64,000 nucleotides of DNA, taken from the NCBI GenBank assembly GCA_029259775.1, contig JAJDEN010000058.1, forward strand, positions 248,001 through 312,000, written 5' to 3'. The notes beneath the pieces were generated by a model. That model saw only the letters and a list, made by a program, of their open reading frames with translations. It searched no databases and was not told the DNA's origin. The position numbers and the translations under genes are program-made. The DNA comes from Planctomycetota bacterium. GTDB lineage: Bacteria; Planctomycetota; PLA2; JAEUHO01. Of the stretch, positions 16,956 to 25,368 are shown in pieces. How positions within the stretch are numbered: the first letter of the stretch is position 1; every line of letters begins with the position of its first letter.

Positions 16956-18908
16956 ATGAGCCACGAGACCATCGAGTCCCTCCTCGAGGAGGAACGCCGC
17001 TTCCCGCCGACCGCAGCGTTCGCGGCCCAGGCCACCGTACGCGACCCCGCGATCTACGAGCAGGGCGAGGACATCGAGGCGTTCTGGGAGAGCCACGCGA
17101 AGTCGTTCACCTGGTTCAGCGCGTGGAGCAAGGTCCTCGACTGGCAGCCGCCCTTCGCGAAGTGGTTCGTCGGCGGCACGACGAACATCACCGTCAACTG
17201 CCTCGACCGGCACGTCGAGGGTGACAAGGCGGACAAGACCGCGTTCATCTGGGAAGGCGAGCCCGGCGACGAACGCATCATCACGTACGCCGACCTGCTG
17301 CGCGACGTGTGCCGCTGTGCCAACGGCTTGCGCGCCCTCGGCGTGCGCAAGGGCGACCGCGTCACGATCTACATGGGCATGATTCCCGAGCTGGCTGTCG
17401 CCATGCTCGCTTGTGCTCGTATCGGTGCGGCGCACTCGATCGTGTTCGGCGGCTTCAGCCCGGACGCGCTGAAGGAGCGCATCAACGACTCGGACTCGAG
17501 GGTGGTCATCACCGCGGACGGTGCGTGGCGCCGCGCGGGCGTCGTACCGCTCAAGGCCAATGTCGATGCCGCCCTCGCGGAGACCCCGCGGGTGAAGACC
17601 TGCGTCGTCGTCGAGCGTGTCGGTCGGGCAAAGGCCGGCGTCGAGATGGTCGAGGGCCGAGACATCTGGTGGCATGAGCTTGTCGCGGACCAGCCGGAGA
17701 CGTGCGACCCGGAGCACATGGACAGCGAGGATCTGCTGTTCATCCTCTACACGTCCGGCACGACCGGGAAGCCGAAGGGCATCGCGCACACGACGGGCGG
17801 CTACATGGTCGGGGCGGCGATGACGCACAAGTGGGTGTTCGACGTCAAGGACGACGACATCTATTGGTGCACGGCCGACATCGGCTGGGTGACAGGCCAC
17901 AGCTACATCGTGTATGGGCCGCTGGCCAACGGCTCCACCGGGGTCATGTACGAGGGAGGCCCCGACTACCCCGACAAGGACCGCTTCTGGGACATCGTCG
18001 AACGCCGCAAGGTGACGATCTTCTACACGGCGCCGACGGCGATCCGCGCCTTCATGGGCTGGGGTGACGAGTTCGTCACGAAGCACGATCTCGCCTCGCT
18101 GCGGCTCCTCGGCTCGGTCGGCGAGCCCATCAATCCGGAAGCGTGGATGTGGTACCACGAGATCATCGGCGGCGGTCGCTGCCCGATCGTGGACACCTGG
18201 TGGCAGACCGAGACGGGCAGCATCATGGTCAGCGCCCTGCCCGGGCTGACGACGAACAAGCCGGGGTCCGCCTCGCGGGCGCTTCCGGGCATTCACGTGG
18301 ACGTCGTCGACGAAGAGGGGCAGAGCGTGCCGCTCGGTAGCGGCGGGTTCTTGGTGATCAAGAAGCCGTGGCCGTCGATGCTGCGCACGATCTATGGGGA
18401 CGACGAGCGCTACAAGGACGTCTACTGGTCGAAGTTCGACGGACTCTACTTCGCGGGCGACGGATGCAAGCGCGACAGCGAGGGCTACCTCTGGCTGCTC
18501 GGTCGTGTCGACGACATCATGCTCGTCTCGGGCCACAACATCAGCACGATGGAGGTCGAGTCTGCCCTCGTCGACCATCCTGACGTCGCGGAGTCGGCGG
18601 TCGTCGGGCGCACGCACGAGATCAAGGGCCAGGCCATCACGGCCTTCGTGACGATGCGTGCGGGCACGGAGAACACCGACGAGAAGCGCACCGAGATCCG
18701 CAAGCACGTCGCCACCAAGCTCGGTCCTCTCGGCAGGCCCGAGGAGGTCTACTTCGCTCCGCAGCTGCCCAAGACGCGTTCCGGCAAGATCATGCGGCGG
18801 CTGCTGCGCGACATCGCCGAGGGCCGCGACCTCGGGGATGTGACGACGCTCGCCGATCCGAGCGTGGTCGACAGCTTGCGGGCCCAGTACCAACGGCACC
18901 ACACCTAG
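16956..18908 (+). CDS. acs: Acetyl-CoA synthetase (acetate-CoA ligase, AMP-forming)
   Basis: An ANL-family enzyme of 650 residues, the normal Acs length, converting acetate, ATP and CoA to acetyl-CoA. The N-terminal region reads FWESHAKSFTWF, as in Acs. The ATP loop is YTSGTTGKPKGIAHTTGG, followed by CTADIGWVTGHSYIVYGPL with the acetate-pocket tryptophans downstream (DTWWQTETGS). The C-terminus carries PKTRSGKIMRRLL, holding the Lys that is reversibly acetylated in studied homologues. The enzyme lets the cell use acetate and links to the acyl-CoA metabolism genes nearby. The epimerase gene follows by 9 nt. Confidence 0.96.
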   Translation: MSHETIESLLEEERRFPPTAAFAAQATVRDPAIYEQGEDIEAFWESHAKSFTWFSAWSKVLDWQPPFAKWFVGGTTNITVNCLDRHVEGDKADKTAFIWEGEPGDERIITYADLLRDVCRCANGLRALGVRKGDRVTIYMGMIPELAVAMLACARIGAAHSIVFGGFSPDALKERINDSDSRVVITADGAWRRAGVVPLKANVDAALAETPRVKTCVVVERVGRAKAGVEMVEGRDIWWHELVADQPETCDPEHMDSEDLLFILYTSGTTGKPKGIAHTTGGYMVGAAMTHKWVFDVKDDDIYWCTADIGWVTGHSYIVYGPLANGSTGVMYEGGPDYPDKDRFWDIVERRKVTIFYTAPTAIRAFMGWGDEFVTKHDLASLRLLGSVGEPINPEAWMWYHEIIGGGRCPIVDTWWQTETGSIMVSALPGLTTNKPGSASRALPGIHVDVVDEEGQSVPLGSGGFLVIKKPWPSMLRTIYGDDERYKDVYWSKFDGLYFAGDGCKRDSEGYLWLLGRVDDIMLVSGHNISTMEVESALVDHPDVAESAVVGRTHEIKGQAITAFVTMRAGTENTDEKRTEIRKHVATKLGPLGRPEEVYFAPQLPKTRSGKIMRRLLRDIAEGRDLGDVTTLADPSVVDSLRAQYQRHHT

Positions 18909-18917
18909 CCCTACGAC

Positions 18918-19829
18918 ATGCGTATCGCCATCACCGGAGCGACGGGCTTCCTCGGACGGCATCTCCTGCCTGCGCTCCGGGCGGCGGGGCATGACCCGGT
19001 CGCGCTCGTACGCGCAGCACCCGGACGCGAGCCGCAGCCCGACGCGCCGCTCTACGATCCGTTGGACGCGGCGAGTGTGGCGGAGGCCATCCGCGGCTGC
19101 CAGGGCGTGATCAACCTCGCCGGGGAGAACGTGCTCGGCGGGCGGTGGACCACGACGTTCCTCGAGGGCATCCGTCGGAGCCGCATCGCCACGACGACCG
19201 CGCTGGTCGATGCGATGGCGTCGCTACCCGAGGCGCCCTCGGTGCTGCTGTCCGCGTCGGCCGTAGGCATCTACGGTCCGCGCGAGCCTGACGAGGAGAT
19301 CAGCGAGCGCTCGACGGTCCTCGGGCATGACGTCCTGGCCGTGCTGTGTCGCGACTGGGAGGCTGCCGCGACCCCGGCCGAGGCCGCCGGGACACGCGTC
19401 GCGCTGCTTCGCATGGGCGTCGTGCTGGGTCGTGGGGGAGGTGCCTTGGCCAAGATGGAAGGGCCCTTCCGATGGGGTGTCGGCGGGCGCATCGGCTCCG
19501 GGCAGCAGGTGATGTCGTGGATCCACGTCGACGACGTCGTGCGCCTCATCCTCTTCTGCTTGGAGCGTGACGATCTGCGTGGCCCGGTGAACGTGACCGC
19601 GCCCAACCCGGTGAGCAATGCGGTCCTGACGAAGGCCTTCGCCGCGGCCTTGAAGCGTCCGGCGTTCCTCCCGGTCCCTTCCTTCGCCCTGAAGCTGATG
19701 TTCGGCCGCGGCGCGTCGGTGCTCACCACGGGCCAGCGCGTCGTGCCCAAGGCGGCGCTGGAGCACGGCTTCACCTTCGAGCACACGTCGATCGACGAGG
19801 CCTTCGCGGCGATCTATCTCCGCGGCTGA
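18918..19829 (+). CDS. TIGR01777-family NAD-dependent epimerase
   Basis: A 303-residue atypical short-chain dehydrogenase of the YfcH/SDR39U1 group. The Rossmann motif ITGATGFLGRHL opens the protein. INLAGENVLGGRW, SASAVGIYGPR (with the active-site Tyr displaced as usual for this group), MGVVLGRGGGALAKM and SWIHVDDVVRLI are all family hallmarks. The C-terminal DUF1731-like segment ends with HGFTFEHTSIDEAF. The substrate is not known for any close relative. It directly follows acs and its stop is only 8 bp from the convergent lipoprotein gene. Confidence 0.88.
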   Translation: MRIAITGATGFLGRHLLPALRAAGHDPVALVRAAPGREPQPDAPLYDPLDAASVAEAIRGCQGVINLAGENVLGGRWTTTFLEGIRRSRIATTTALVDAMASLPEAPSVLLSASAVGIYGPREPDEEISERSTVLGHDVLAVLCRDWEAAATPAEAAGTRVALLRMGVVLGRGGGALAKMEGPFRWGVGGRIGSGQQVMSWIHVDDVVRLILFCLERDDLRGPVNVTAPNPVSNAVLTKAFAAALKRPAFLPVPSFALKLMFGRGASVLTTGQRVVPKAALEHGFTFEHTSIDEAFAAIYLRG

Positions 19830-19837
19830 GTCGCGCG

Positions 19838-20674
19838 CTACTTCTTGGCGTCCTTGGCCTTCTTCGCGTCGGCGGCCTGCTTCTTCGCCTGCTCCTCGGC
19901 TTCGAGCTGCGCTTCTTCGATCGCGTTGGCGATGTCGTTGGCGGACAGCTCGAAGGGCTCGAGCTTCGTGTCTTTGGTGTGCTCGAAGGTCACGTGCTGG
20001 ACCAACTTGCGGGCGTCCGCGAGGTCGAGGAACCCGATGCGCCACGTGACCAAGTTCTTGTCCTTGTCCTTGGTGCCGTTGGTCTCGAGGATCGCGCCGG
20101 GAAGCGCCAGCTGCGACGTGATGGCGAGCGTCCCCCACATGCGCTCGTAGCGCTTGAGCATGCTCTCGCGCATCTTGCGCAGACGGTCGGCCGCCGGGCC
20201 TTCCAGAGGCTCCCGGTCCGTGCCGTCGAACACGTGGCGGATCGTGAGCTTCCAGGCCTTGCCCTTGCGCACGCGCTCGAGCTTCACGCTCACGTCCTCG
20301 ACGACGCCGGCCGCGTACATCTGCTGGAGCGAGTCGAAGGCAACGCTGAGCTCGTACGTGCGGCTCTTCTTGTCAGGGGTGTCCCGCTGAGTCGAGGACT
20401 TCACCGTGATGCCCTTGCGCGTCGTCAGCGCCGCGGCGCGCTTCTTCGCGTCGAGCACCTCGAAGGGGTCGTCGGCCTCCTCCGGCGGAAGGCCGAGGCC
20501 GCGCGCTTGCGCCTTCAGTTCCTTCGCGTAGGCCAACGCCTTGGCCATGTCGACGGTCGTCGTCTGCGTGTACGTGCCGCTGCCGTCCTTCTTGAGCTCG
20601 GTGCGGGACGTGACCTCCAGGCAGCCCGGCAGCGCCAAGGCCGCGGCGAGGATGAGAGCGAGCGAGCGCCGCAT
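19838..20674 (-). CDS. Predicted lipoprotein, unknown function
   Basis: A 278-residue exported lipoprotein. The signal peptide ends in the lipobox LPGC, with the lipid-modified Cys at residue 18. The mature part is a beta-rich domain beginning LEVTSRTELKKDGSGTYTQ, a pattern seen in bacterial lipoproteins that describe their own strands as noise-tolerant sheets, followed by a Lys/Ala/Glu-rich helical tail (EEQAKKQAADAKKAKDAKK) likely to extend from the membrane. No catalytic motif is visible. Its start lies 1 nt beyond the stop of the exported methyltransferase upstream, so both are one transcript and may act together in the envelope. Confidence 0.75.
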   Translation of the reverse strand: MRRSLALILAAALALPGCLEVTSRTELKKDGSGTYTQTTTVDMAKALAYAKELKAQARGLGLPPEEADDPFEVLDAKKRAAALTTRKGITVKSSTQRDTPDKKSRTYELSVAFDSLQQMYAAGVVEDVSVKLERVRKGKAWKLTIRHVFDGTDREPLEGPAADRLRKMRESMLKRYERMWGTLAITSQLALPGAILETNGTKDKDKNLVTWRIGFLDLADARKLVQHVTFEHTKDTKLEPFELSANDIANAIEEAQLEAEEQAKKQAADAKKAKDAKK

Positions 20675-20675
20675 C

Positions 20676-21557
20676 TCAGCTGCCCTTCTTGACGAAGCGC
20701 TTGCGGAGTCCAGCGGCCTTCTCGGCGCTGATCACCTCGGTCGCCTCGGCGGCGCGGATGAGGTCGAGCGGCTCGTCGGTCTTCGGGTCGAAGTCGCCCT
20801 TGGCGTTGACGATCGCTTCCCACGTAGTGCGCAGCTCTTCGCGCGTCAGCAGGCCGGCGCGGAACATCTCCTCGGCCAGGTGCAGGCGCGTCCGGTAGCG
20901 GCGCGGCTCGCCGAGCCGCGGGAGGATCGCGGGCTGCATCCGCTCCGCGCGCCGGAGCTTCAGCGCGTACCAACTGCTGGAGAAGCTGCTCTGCGGGGAG
21001 TCGTCCAGGGGGACCTTGGCTTCGACGAGGTTGAACCCTGCGCGGTAGCACTCCGAGATCACGCGGCTCGGGTTGCCTTTCGGATCGCGGATGATCAGGC
21101 GGCCGTTGGCCTTGAGGGCGACGCGGATGCCGTCGAGGAAACCCAGCAAGGCCGAGCGTTCGACGTAGTCGATGACGTCATTGAGAAACACTGCGTCCAG
21201 CGAGTCCTTCGGCAGCATGGGGTCGTCGGGCAGTGAATGCACGAGCTTGATGTTCGTGACCTTCTCGCGTTCCACCCGCTTGCGCACGGTGGCGATCTTC
21301 GCGCGGTCGATGTCCACCGCGTAGACGCGGCCGTGTTCGCCCACGAGCCGGGCCAGCGGAAACGTCCACGTGCCCTTGCCGCAGCCGATATCGGCGATGG
21401 TCTCTCCGGCGCGCGGCCGGATGAGCTCGAGAATGCTCGCGCCCTCGTCCTTCTTCGGTTGGTCTTCGGCCACCGTCGTGGGGGCAGCGGGCAGCGCGAG
21501 GGCTGCCAGTACGATCAGACCGGCGAGGATGGCGTACGCGGGGCGGTGTCGAAGCAT
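20676..21557 (-). CDS. Exported class I SAM-methyltransferase-like protein
   Basis: A 293-residue protein with an N-terminal signal peptide or anchor (residues about 5-30, ending LPAAPTTVAEDQ). A Rossmann methyltransferase domain follows: motif I is ADIGCGKGTWTFPLARLVG, the acidic loop AVDIDRAKI, then LDAVFLNDVIDYV and GRLIIRDPKG. The C-terminal 90 residues are an extra helical region. Catalysis outside the cytoplasm would lack SAM, so export of an intact motif I is odd. Either the leader is a cytoplasm-facing anchor, or the fold has another role. The ATG at 21557 is supported by a TAGGCT box ending 7 nt upstream. It forms an operon with the downstream lipoprotein. Confidence 0.8.
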   Translation of the reverse strand: MLRHRPAYAILAGLIVLAALALPAAPTTVAEDQPKKDEGASILELIRPRAGETIADIGCGKGTWTFPLARLVGEHGRVYAVDIDRAKIATVRKRVEREKVTNIKLVHSLPDDPMLPKDSLDAVFLNDVIDYVERSALLGFLDGIRVALKANGRLIIRDPKGNPSRVISECYRAGFNLVEAKVPLDDSPQSSFSSSWYALKLRRAERMQPAILPRLGEPRRYRTRLHLAEEMFRAGLLTREELRTTWEAIVNAKGDFDPKTDEPLDLIRAAEATEVISAEKAAGLRKRFVKKGS

Positions 21558-21564
21558 GCCGCCA

Positions 21565-21570
21565 AGCCTA
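21565..21570 (-). promoter_or_regulatory. TAGGCT -10 box of the methyltransferase-lipoprotein operon
   Basis: Read on the minus strand, TAGGCT ends 7 nt before the ATG at 21557, with no Shine-Dalgarno between. Confidence 0.45.
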
Positions 21571-21594
21571 CGCGAGAACGCCGGTTCGAGGAGA

Positions 21595-22299
21595 TCACCA
21601 CGCTTCGCGCACGAGACGTTCCGGCGTGAGGCCTGCTCTTGCGCCCCGTTCGTGGACGGCCTCGACGAACGGCCCCGGGCCGCAGGCGTAGAGCCTCGCC
21701 ACCGCCGCGTCGCCCACGGCTTCGGCCACCAGGGCGGCGTCGATGCGGCCGCGCCGGCCGGTCCAGCCGGCTTCCTCGGCTGTGACGGTCGGCACATACG
21801 TGAACACGCTGCGTTCATCCGACCACGCAGCGAACTCGGCGTGGAAGAGCAACTCGGCGCTCGTCCGCGCGCAGTGCAGCAGCCACACCGGCGTGTCGTC
21901 GCCCAACTCAGCGTGGTGCTCGACGAACGCCCGGTACGGCGTGACGCCTGACCCCGCCGCCGCGAGAACGACACGCTCGCCCGCCGACGCCTCCACGTGG
22001 AAGCCGCCAGCAGGCGGTTGGATCAACCACGTCGCTCCTTCGCTGGCACCGTAGATGTGCTGGACCGCGTCGCCGCGGGCGCGCACGGTCACGCGCACCG
22101 TGCCCTGATCGTTGGGCGCCGCGGAGAGCGAGAAGTACCAGTCGCGCGCAGGCGTCTCGTTCGGATCCCGCACGACGACGTACTGTCCGGGCACGAACGC
22201 GAAGTCGGCGTGCGCCGCGTCCGGCAGCGCCAGCACGAAGCTACGATCCAGCGGGGTTTCCTGCACGACATGTGCGATGGTCGCCTCGACCCACGTCAT
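21595..22299 (-). CDS. Ferredoxin-NAD(P)+ reductase-like flavoprotein
   Basis: A 234-residue stand-alone FAD/NAD(P)H reductase. The FAD-binding half shows FVPGQYVVVRD and RDWYFSLSAAP (the RxYSxx-type flavin motif, here with WYFS). The nucleotide-binding half shows VLAAAGSGVTPYRAFVEHH, then LLHCARTSAELLF and the C-terminal ARLYACGPGPFVEAV. No iron-sulfur motif or oxygenase domain is fused to it, so the electron partner is unknown. The ATG at 22299 has an AGGAG Shine-Dalgarno. It shares a 42-bp divergent promoter region with the FHA gene. Confidence 0.88.
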   Translation of the reverse strand: MTWVEATIAHVVQETPLDRSFVLALPDAAHADFAFVPGQYVVVRDPNETPARDWYFSLSAAPNDQGTVRVTVRARGDAVQHIYGASEGATWLIQPPAGGFHVEASAGERVVLAAAGSGVTPYRAFVEHHAELGDDTPVWLLHCARTSAELLFHAEFAAWSDERSVFTYVPTVTAEEAGWTGRRGRIDAALVAEAVGDAAVARLYACGPGPFVEAVHERGARAGLTPERLVREAW

Positions 22300-22314
22300 C
22301 GGCGGCTCCTGGGG

Positions 22315-22320
22315 TATGTT
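22315..22320 (+). promoter_or_regulatory. TATGTT -10-like box of the FHA gene
   Basis: TATGTT ends 21 nt before the ATG at 22342, with a GGGAGAG ribosome binding site between them. Confidence 0.35.
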
Positions 22321-22341
22321 GGGGCTTCCAGGGAGAGTTCC

Positions 22342-22737
22342 ATGCCGCGTCTTGTGATCAAGAAGGGACCGGGCGTCGGTCGCGATCATGCACTCGGGGC
22401 GTCCGAGTGCGTGGTGGGCCGAGACCCCGCCGCGACCTTCACGATCGATGACAGTCTCGCGTCTCGGCGGCACTTCCGCGTCGTCGCCGAGGGCGGGATC
22501 TGGTACGTCGAGGACCTGGGCTCGACCAACGGCACCCTGGTGAATGGGAGCCGGGCCCAGCGCTCGCGCCTGAGCGACGGCGATACCATCCGCGCCGGCA
22601 AGACCCGCCTGACCTTCGTGCAGAAGGACCTCTTCGGCGGCAGCGGCAGTGCGGCCGCCGCGCAGCCTGCGGCGAAGCCCGCACCTGCGCCGAAGGGCCC
22701 GCCCGCGCCCGTACGCCGTCGCAAGCGCCTCCGCTAG
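22342..22737 (+). CDS. FHA-domain protein
   Basis: A 131-residue cytoplasmic protein. One forkhead-associated domain fills residues about 5-95. The hallmark phosphothreonine-binding pieces are VVGRDPAATF, SLASRRHFRV and DLGSTNGTLVNG. A low-complexity Ala/Pro/Lys tail ends in RRRKRLR. FHA domains read phosphothreonine, so partners may include the two transmembrane Ser/Thr kinases in this window (inference, no direct link visible). Confidence 0.92.
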   Translation: MPRLVIKKGPGVGRDHALGASECVVGRDPAATFTIDDSLASRRHFRVVAEGGIWYVEDLGSTNGTLVNGSRAQRSRLSDGDTIRAGKTRLTFVQKDLFGGSGSAAAAQPAAKPAPAPKGPPAPVRRRKRLR

Positions 22738-22836
22738 CCGGAGGGGTCGGGCACGGCTGTCCCTGTGCGCGCGGCCCGAGGTACCTTCCCCGCGCGTCCC
22801 GCGTGCGCCCGGCCGCACGCGCGCCAGGAGGCAGCG

Positions 22837-24003
22837 ATGGCCAAGTACCAGGCACCTGATTTCTTCGATGTCGACGGTGAGCTGAGCGAAGAAGAGCGCA
22901 TGGTGCGTGACGCCGTGCGCGACTGGGTCTCCGATCGCTGGATGCCGGTCGTCGAGCACGCCTACCGCGAAGGCAGCTTCCCGAAGGAGCTGATCCCGGA
23001 GTTGGCCGAGCTCGGAGTGCTGGGCGGCAACCTCGACTACGGCGACTTCCCGCGCCTCGGCGCCGTGGCCTACGGCCTCGTCATGCAGGAACTCGAGCGG
23101 GGGGATTCCGGCTTGCGCTCCTTCGTGAGCGTGCAGGGCGCGCTGGTCATGTACCCGATCTGGCGCTACGGCAGCGACGAGCAGAAGGACGCGTGGCTCC
23201 CGAAGCTGCACTCGGGCGAAGCCATCGGCTGCTTCGGACTCACGGAGCCCGACCACGGCAGCGACCCGGGCGGCATGGAGACCAAGGCCGTGCGCGACGG
23301 CGACGACGTCGTGCTCAACGGCGCCAAGATGTGGATCACGAACGGCTCGGTGGCCGACGTCGCCATCGTGTGGGCCAAGCTTGACGGTGAGATCCGGGGC
23401 TTCGTCGTCCCTACGAACACGCCCGGCTTCTCGGCGCCCGAGCAGCGCGGCAAGCACAGCCTGCGCGCGTCGGTGACGAGCGAGCTGGTCCTGCAGGACG
23501 TCCGGCTGCCGGCCTCCGCGATGCTGCCCGGCGCGAAGGGCCTCGGCGGGCCGCTCGGCTGCCTGAACCAGGCGCGCTACGGCATCGCCTGGGGCGTGGT
23601 TGGCGCGGCCCAGGCGTGTTTCGACGAGGTGCGCAACTACGGCCTGAACCGGACCCAGTTCGACAAGCCGCTCGCATCGTTCCAGCTCTACCAGGCCAAG
23701 TTGGTCGAGTCCCTCTCGGAGATCACCAAGGCGCAGCTCATGAACCTGCGCATGGGTCGCCTCAAGGAAGCGGGCACCCTCACGCCGTTCCAGGTGTCCA
23801 TGGCCAAGCGCAACGCCTGCCACGACGCCCTGGAGATCGCCCGCCGCTGCCGCGACCAGCTGGGCGCCAACGGGGTCGCGGACGAGTACCAGACCATGCG
23901 CCACATGTGCAATCTGGAGAGCGTGAAGACCTACGAGGGCACGCACGACATCCACACCCTGATCCTGGGCCGCCAGATCACGGGCCTGAGCGCGTTCTCG
24001 TAG
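22837..24003 (+). CDS. Acyl-CoA dehydrogenase, glutaryl-CoA dehydrogenase type
   Basis: A 388-residue FAD acyl-CoA dehydrogenase. GCFGLTEPDHGSDPGGMET and MWITNGSVADVAIVWAK are the flavin-domain motifs. The catalytic Glu lies in KTYEGTHDIHTLILGRQITG, which matches glutaryl-CoA dehydrogenases, enzymes that oxidise and decarboxylate glutaryl-CoA to crotonyl-CoA. Specificity within the family is inferred from that motif and overall similarity. The ATG at 22837 has a strong AGGAGG site 6 nt upstream, so the in-frame codons before it are not used. No other lysine-degradation gene is adjacent. Confidence 0.88.
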   Translation: MAKYQAPDFFDVDGELSEEERMVRDAVRDWVSDRWMPVVEHAYREGSFPKELIPELAELGVLGGNLDYGDFPRLGAVAYGLVMQELERGDSGLRSFVSVQGALVMYPIWRYGSDEQKDAWLPKLHSGEAIGCFGLTEPDHGSDPGGMETKAVRDGDDVVLNGAKMWITNGSVADVAIVWAKLDGEIRGFVVPTNTPGFSAPEQRGKHSLRASVTSELVLQDVRLPASAMLPGAKGLGGPLGCLNQARYGIAWGVVGAAQACFDEVRNYGLNRTQFDKPLASFQLYQAKLVESLSEITKAQLMNLRMGRLKEAGTLTPFQVSMAKRNACHDALEIARRCRDQLGANGVADEYQTMRHMCNLESVKTYEGTHDIHTLILGRQITGLSAFS

Positions 24004-24081
24004 CCCCCCGCGGCCCTTGGCTCCTAGGCCCTCGGGGCCTGGGACGATGGGGGCCACCTCGGCCGTTCCTCTCCCGAACCC

Positions 24082-24891
24082 ATGCGCAACGCCCTACCGA
24101 CCCTGCTGATCCTCCTCGCCGCCGCCGCCGGTCTGTGGCTGCTCTTCGGCGCGGCCGATGACGAGGGGTCAGGCGCCTACGACGCAGGACCCGCCGAGGA
24201 GATCGGCCCGCCCGATCTCGCGACGGCGACGCCCTTCGAGGCGGACGGCCTCAAGACCAAGGGACGTGTGATCAAGAAGAAGCGCGCCGTCTACCAGCCG
24301 GCCGACCCTCGCACCTTGCCCAAGGGCAATCTCGTGATCACGATGCTCGGGCCCGACCTGAAGCCGATCGAGGCGAGCGCCCTGCGCGTCTACGTCGATC
24401 CGGGCAAGAACTCCACGTGGCATACGAAGCAGGGCCTGTGGGAGCCCGAGAAGAAGGTCTGGCGCTTCACGGACGTCGTCGCCGGTCAGGTGAACGTGCG
24501 CGTCCAGGGCGACCACATCGTGGCTCGCACCCTCCAGACCGTCGTCAAGAAGGAGCGCGACAACGAGCTGAGCATCACGCTCGACCTCGCCGGGTCCATC
24601 CGCTACGACGTGATGAAGTACGACAAGAAGCGTCCCGAGAAGGTCCAGCTGACGCTCTTCGACTGGGAGGACAAGCCCGTCGAGGTCTGGTACCAGGAGC
24701 GCACGTCGCGCCGGCTCACGACGCCGGTCCCTCGAAAGACCGTCGAGATCGGACCGGAAGGCGTGGTCTTCGGCATCCTGCCGGGCCGCTACAAGCTGCG
24801 CGTCGTCAGCGTCTTCGAGGAGTGGGACGAGGCCAAGGTCGACATCGTGGCCGGCAAGACCGCCGAGGTCTCCCTCGAGGTCAGGCGCTAG
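24082..24891 (+). CDS. Membrane-anchored protein of unknown function
   Basis: A 269-residue protein with an N-terminal hydrophobic helix (about residues 4-23) that anchors it or serves as a signal peptide. The exported remainder alternates beta-strands with charged turns. The region from about 75 onward resembles carboxypeptidase-regulatory or transthyretin-like beta domains (GNLVITMLGPDLKPIEAS, and later GILPGRYKLRVVS). No catalytic residue pattern is visible. Proteins with such domains usually bind surfaces or polymers (inference). Its stop codon lies inside a palindrome shared with the stop of the convergent MarR gene. Confidence 0.7.
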   Translation: MRNALPTLLILLAAAAGLWLLFGAADDEGSGAYDAGPAEEIGPPDLATATPFEADGLKTKGRVIKKKRAVYQPADPRTLPKGNLVITMLGPDLKPIEASALRVYVDPGKNSTWHTKQGLWEPEKKVWRFTDVVAGQVNVRVQGDHIVARTLQTVVKKERDNELSITLDLAGSIRYDVMKYDKKRPEKVQLTLFDWEDKPVEVWYQERTSRRLTTPVPRKTVEIGPEGVVFGILPGRYKLRVVSVFEEWDEAKVDIVAGKTAEVSLEVRR

Positions 24892-24906
24892 GAGACAGGC
24901 TCCTAG
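24888..24906. terminator. Palindrome spanning both convergent stop codons
   Basis: CTAGGAG (24888-24894) and CTCCTAG (24900-24906) flank a 5-nt loop. The TAG stop of the rightward gene (24889-24891) and the TAG stop of the leftward MarR gene (24905-24903) each lie inside one arm. There is no T-tract, so a role in termination is a guess. Confidence 0.35.
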
Positions 24907-25328
24907 GCGTCAGGGCGCTCGAGCCCCTTGACGAACGCCTTCAGGAACCACTCCACCTGCCCCTTCCCGAGCCCCGTGTCCACGAGGATGGCGTCGAGCA
25001 AGGACTGCGCCCGGCGGCGTCGCCTCTCCAGCAACTGGGCGCGTGCCTCACGGCCCCGGTCGGTGAGCCTCACGAGCCGACGCCGACGATCCTCGACGGC
25101 CGGGTCGCGCTGGAGCAATGCGTCAGCCGTGGCGCGGTCGACGAAGCGGGTGGCTGTCGACGGATCGCGGCCCACGCGGCGCGCCACCTCGCTCATCGCG
25201 ACGGCTTCGTCCTCACCGACGGCGAGCAGCACCCGGGCCGTCGCCTCGCGCAGCGTCAGGCGCTGGGCGTCGGAGCGCAGACCGAGGGCGAGCCTCGTCT
25301 CCAGGTCCCTGAGCAGGTCGATCGGCAT
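24903..25328 (-). CDS. MarR-family transcriptional regulator
   Basis: A 141-residue winged-helix repressor-type protein. The recognition region reads MSEVARRVGRDPSTATRFVDRATADALLQRD, followed by the wing EDRRRRLVRLTDRGREARAQL. Flanking helices form the dimer interface typical of MarR proteins. The ligand is unknown. The gene is monocistronic. Its promoter is one of the best in the window, a TTGCCG-N16-TAGATT pair that places the transcription start at the ATG. Confidence 0.9.
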   Translation of the reverse strand: MPIDLLRDLETRLALGLRSDAQRLTLREATARVLLAVGEDEAVAMSEVARRVGRDPSTATRFVDRATADALLQRDPAVEDRRRRLVRLTDRGREARAQLLERRRRRAQSLLDAILVDTGLGKGQVEWFLKAFVKGLERPDA

Positions 25329-25334
25329 GGTTGC

Positions 25335-25362
25335 AATCTACAATCGAGTCTGCGCTCGGCAA
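25335..25362 (-). promoter_or_regulatory. Promoter of the MarR gene, leaderless geometry
   Basis: On the minus strand, TTGCCG (25362-25357) is separated by 16 nt from TAGATT (25340-25335), which ends 6 nt before the ATG at 25328. Both sigma-70-like boxes are present and there is no room for a ribosome binding site. Confidence 0.6.
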
Positions 25363-25368
25363 GAAGCG

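Noticed and set aside
20676..21557. MenG (demethylmenaquinone methyltransferase) to complete the men pathway
   Set aside because: It has a signal peptide-like start, an extra C-terminal region, is far from the men operon and lacks the UbiE/MenG signature motifs.
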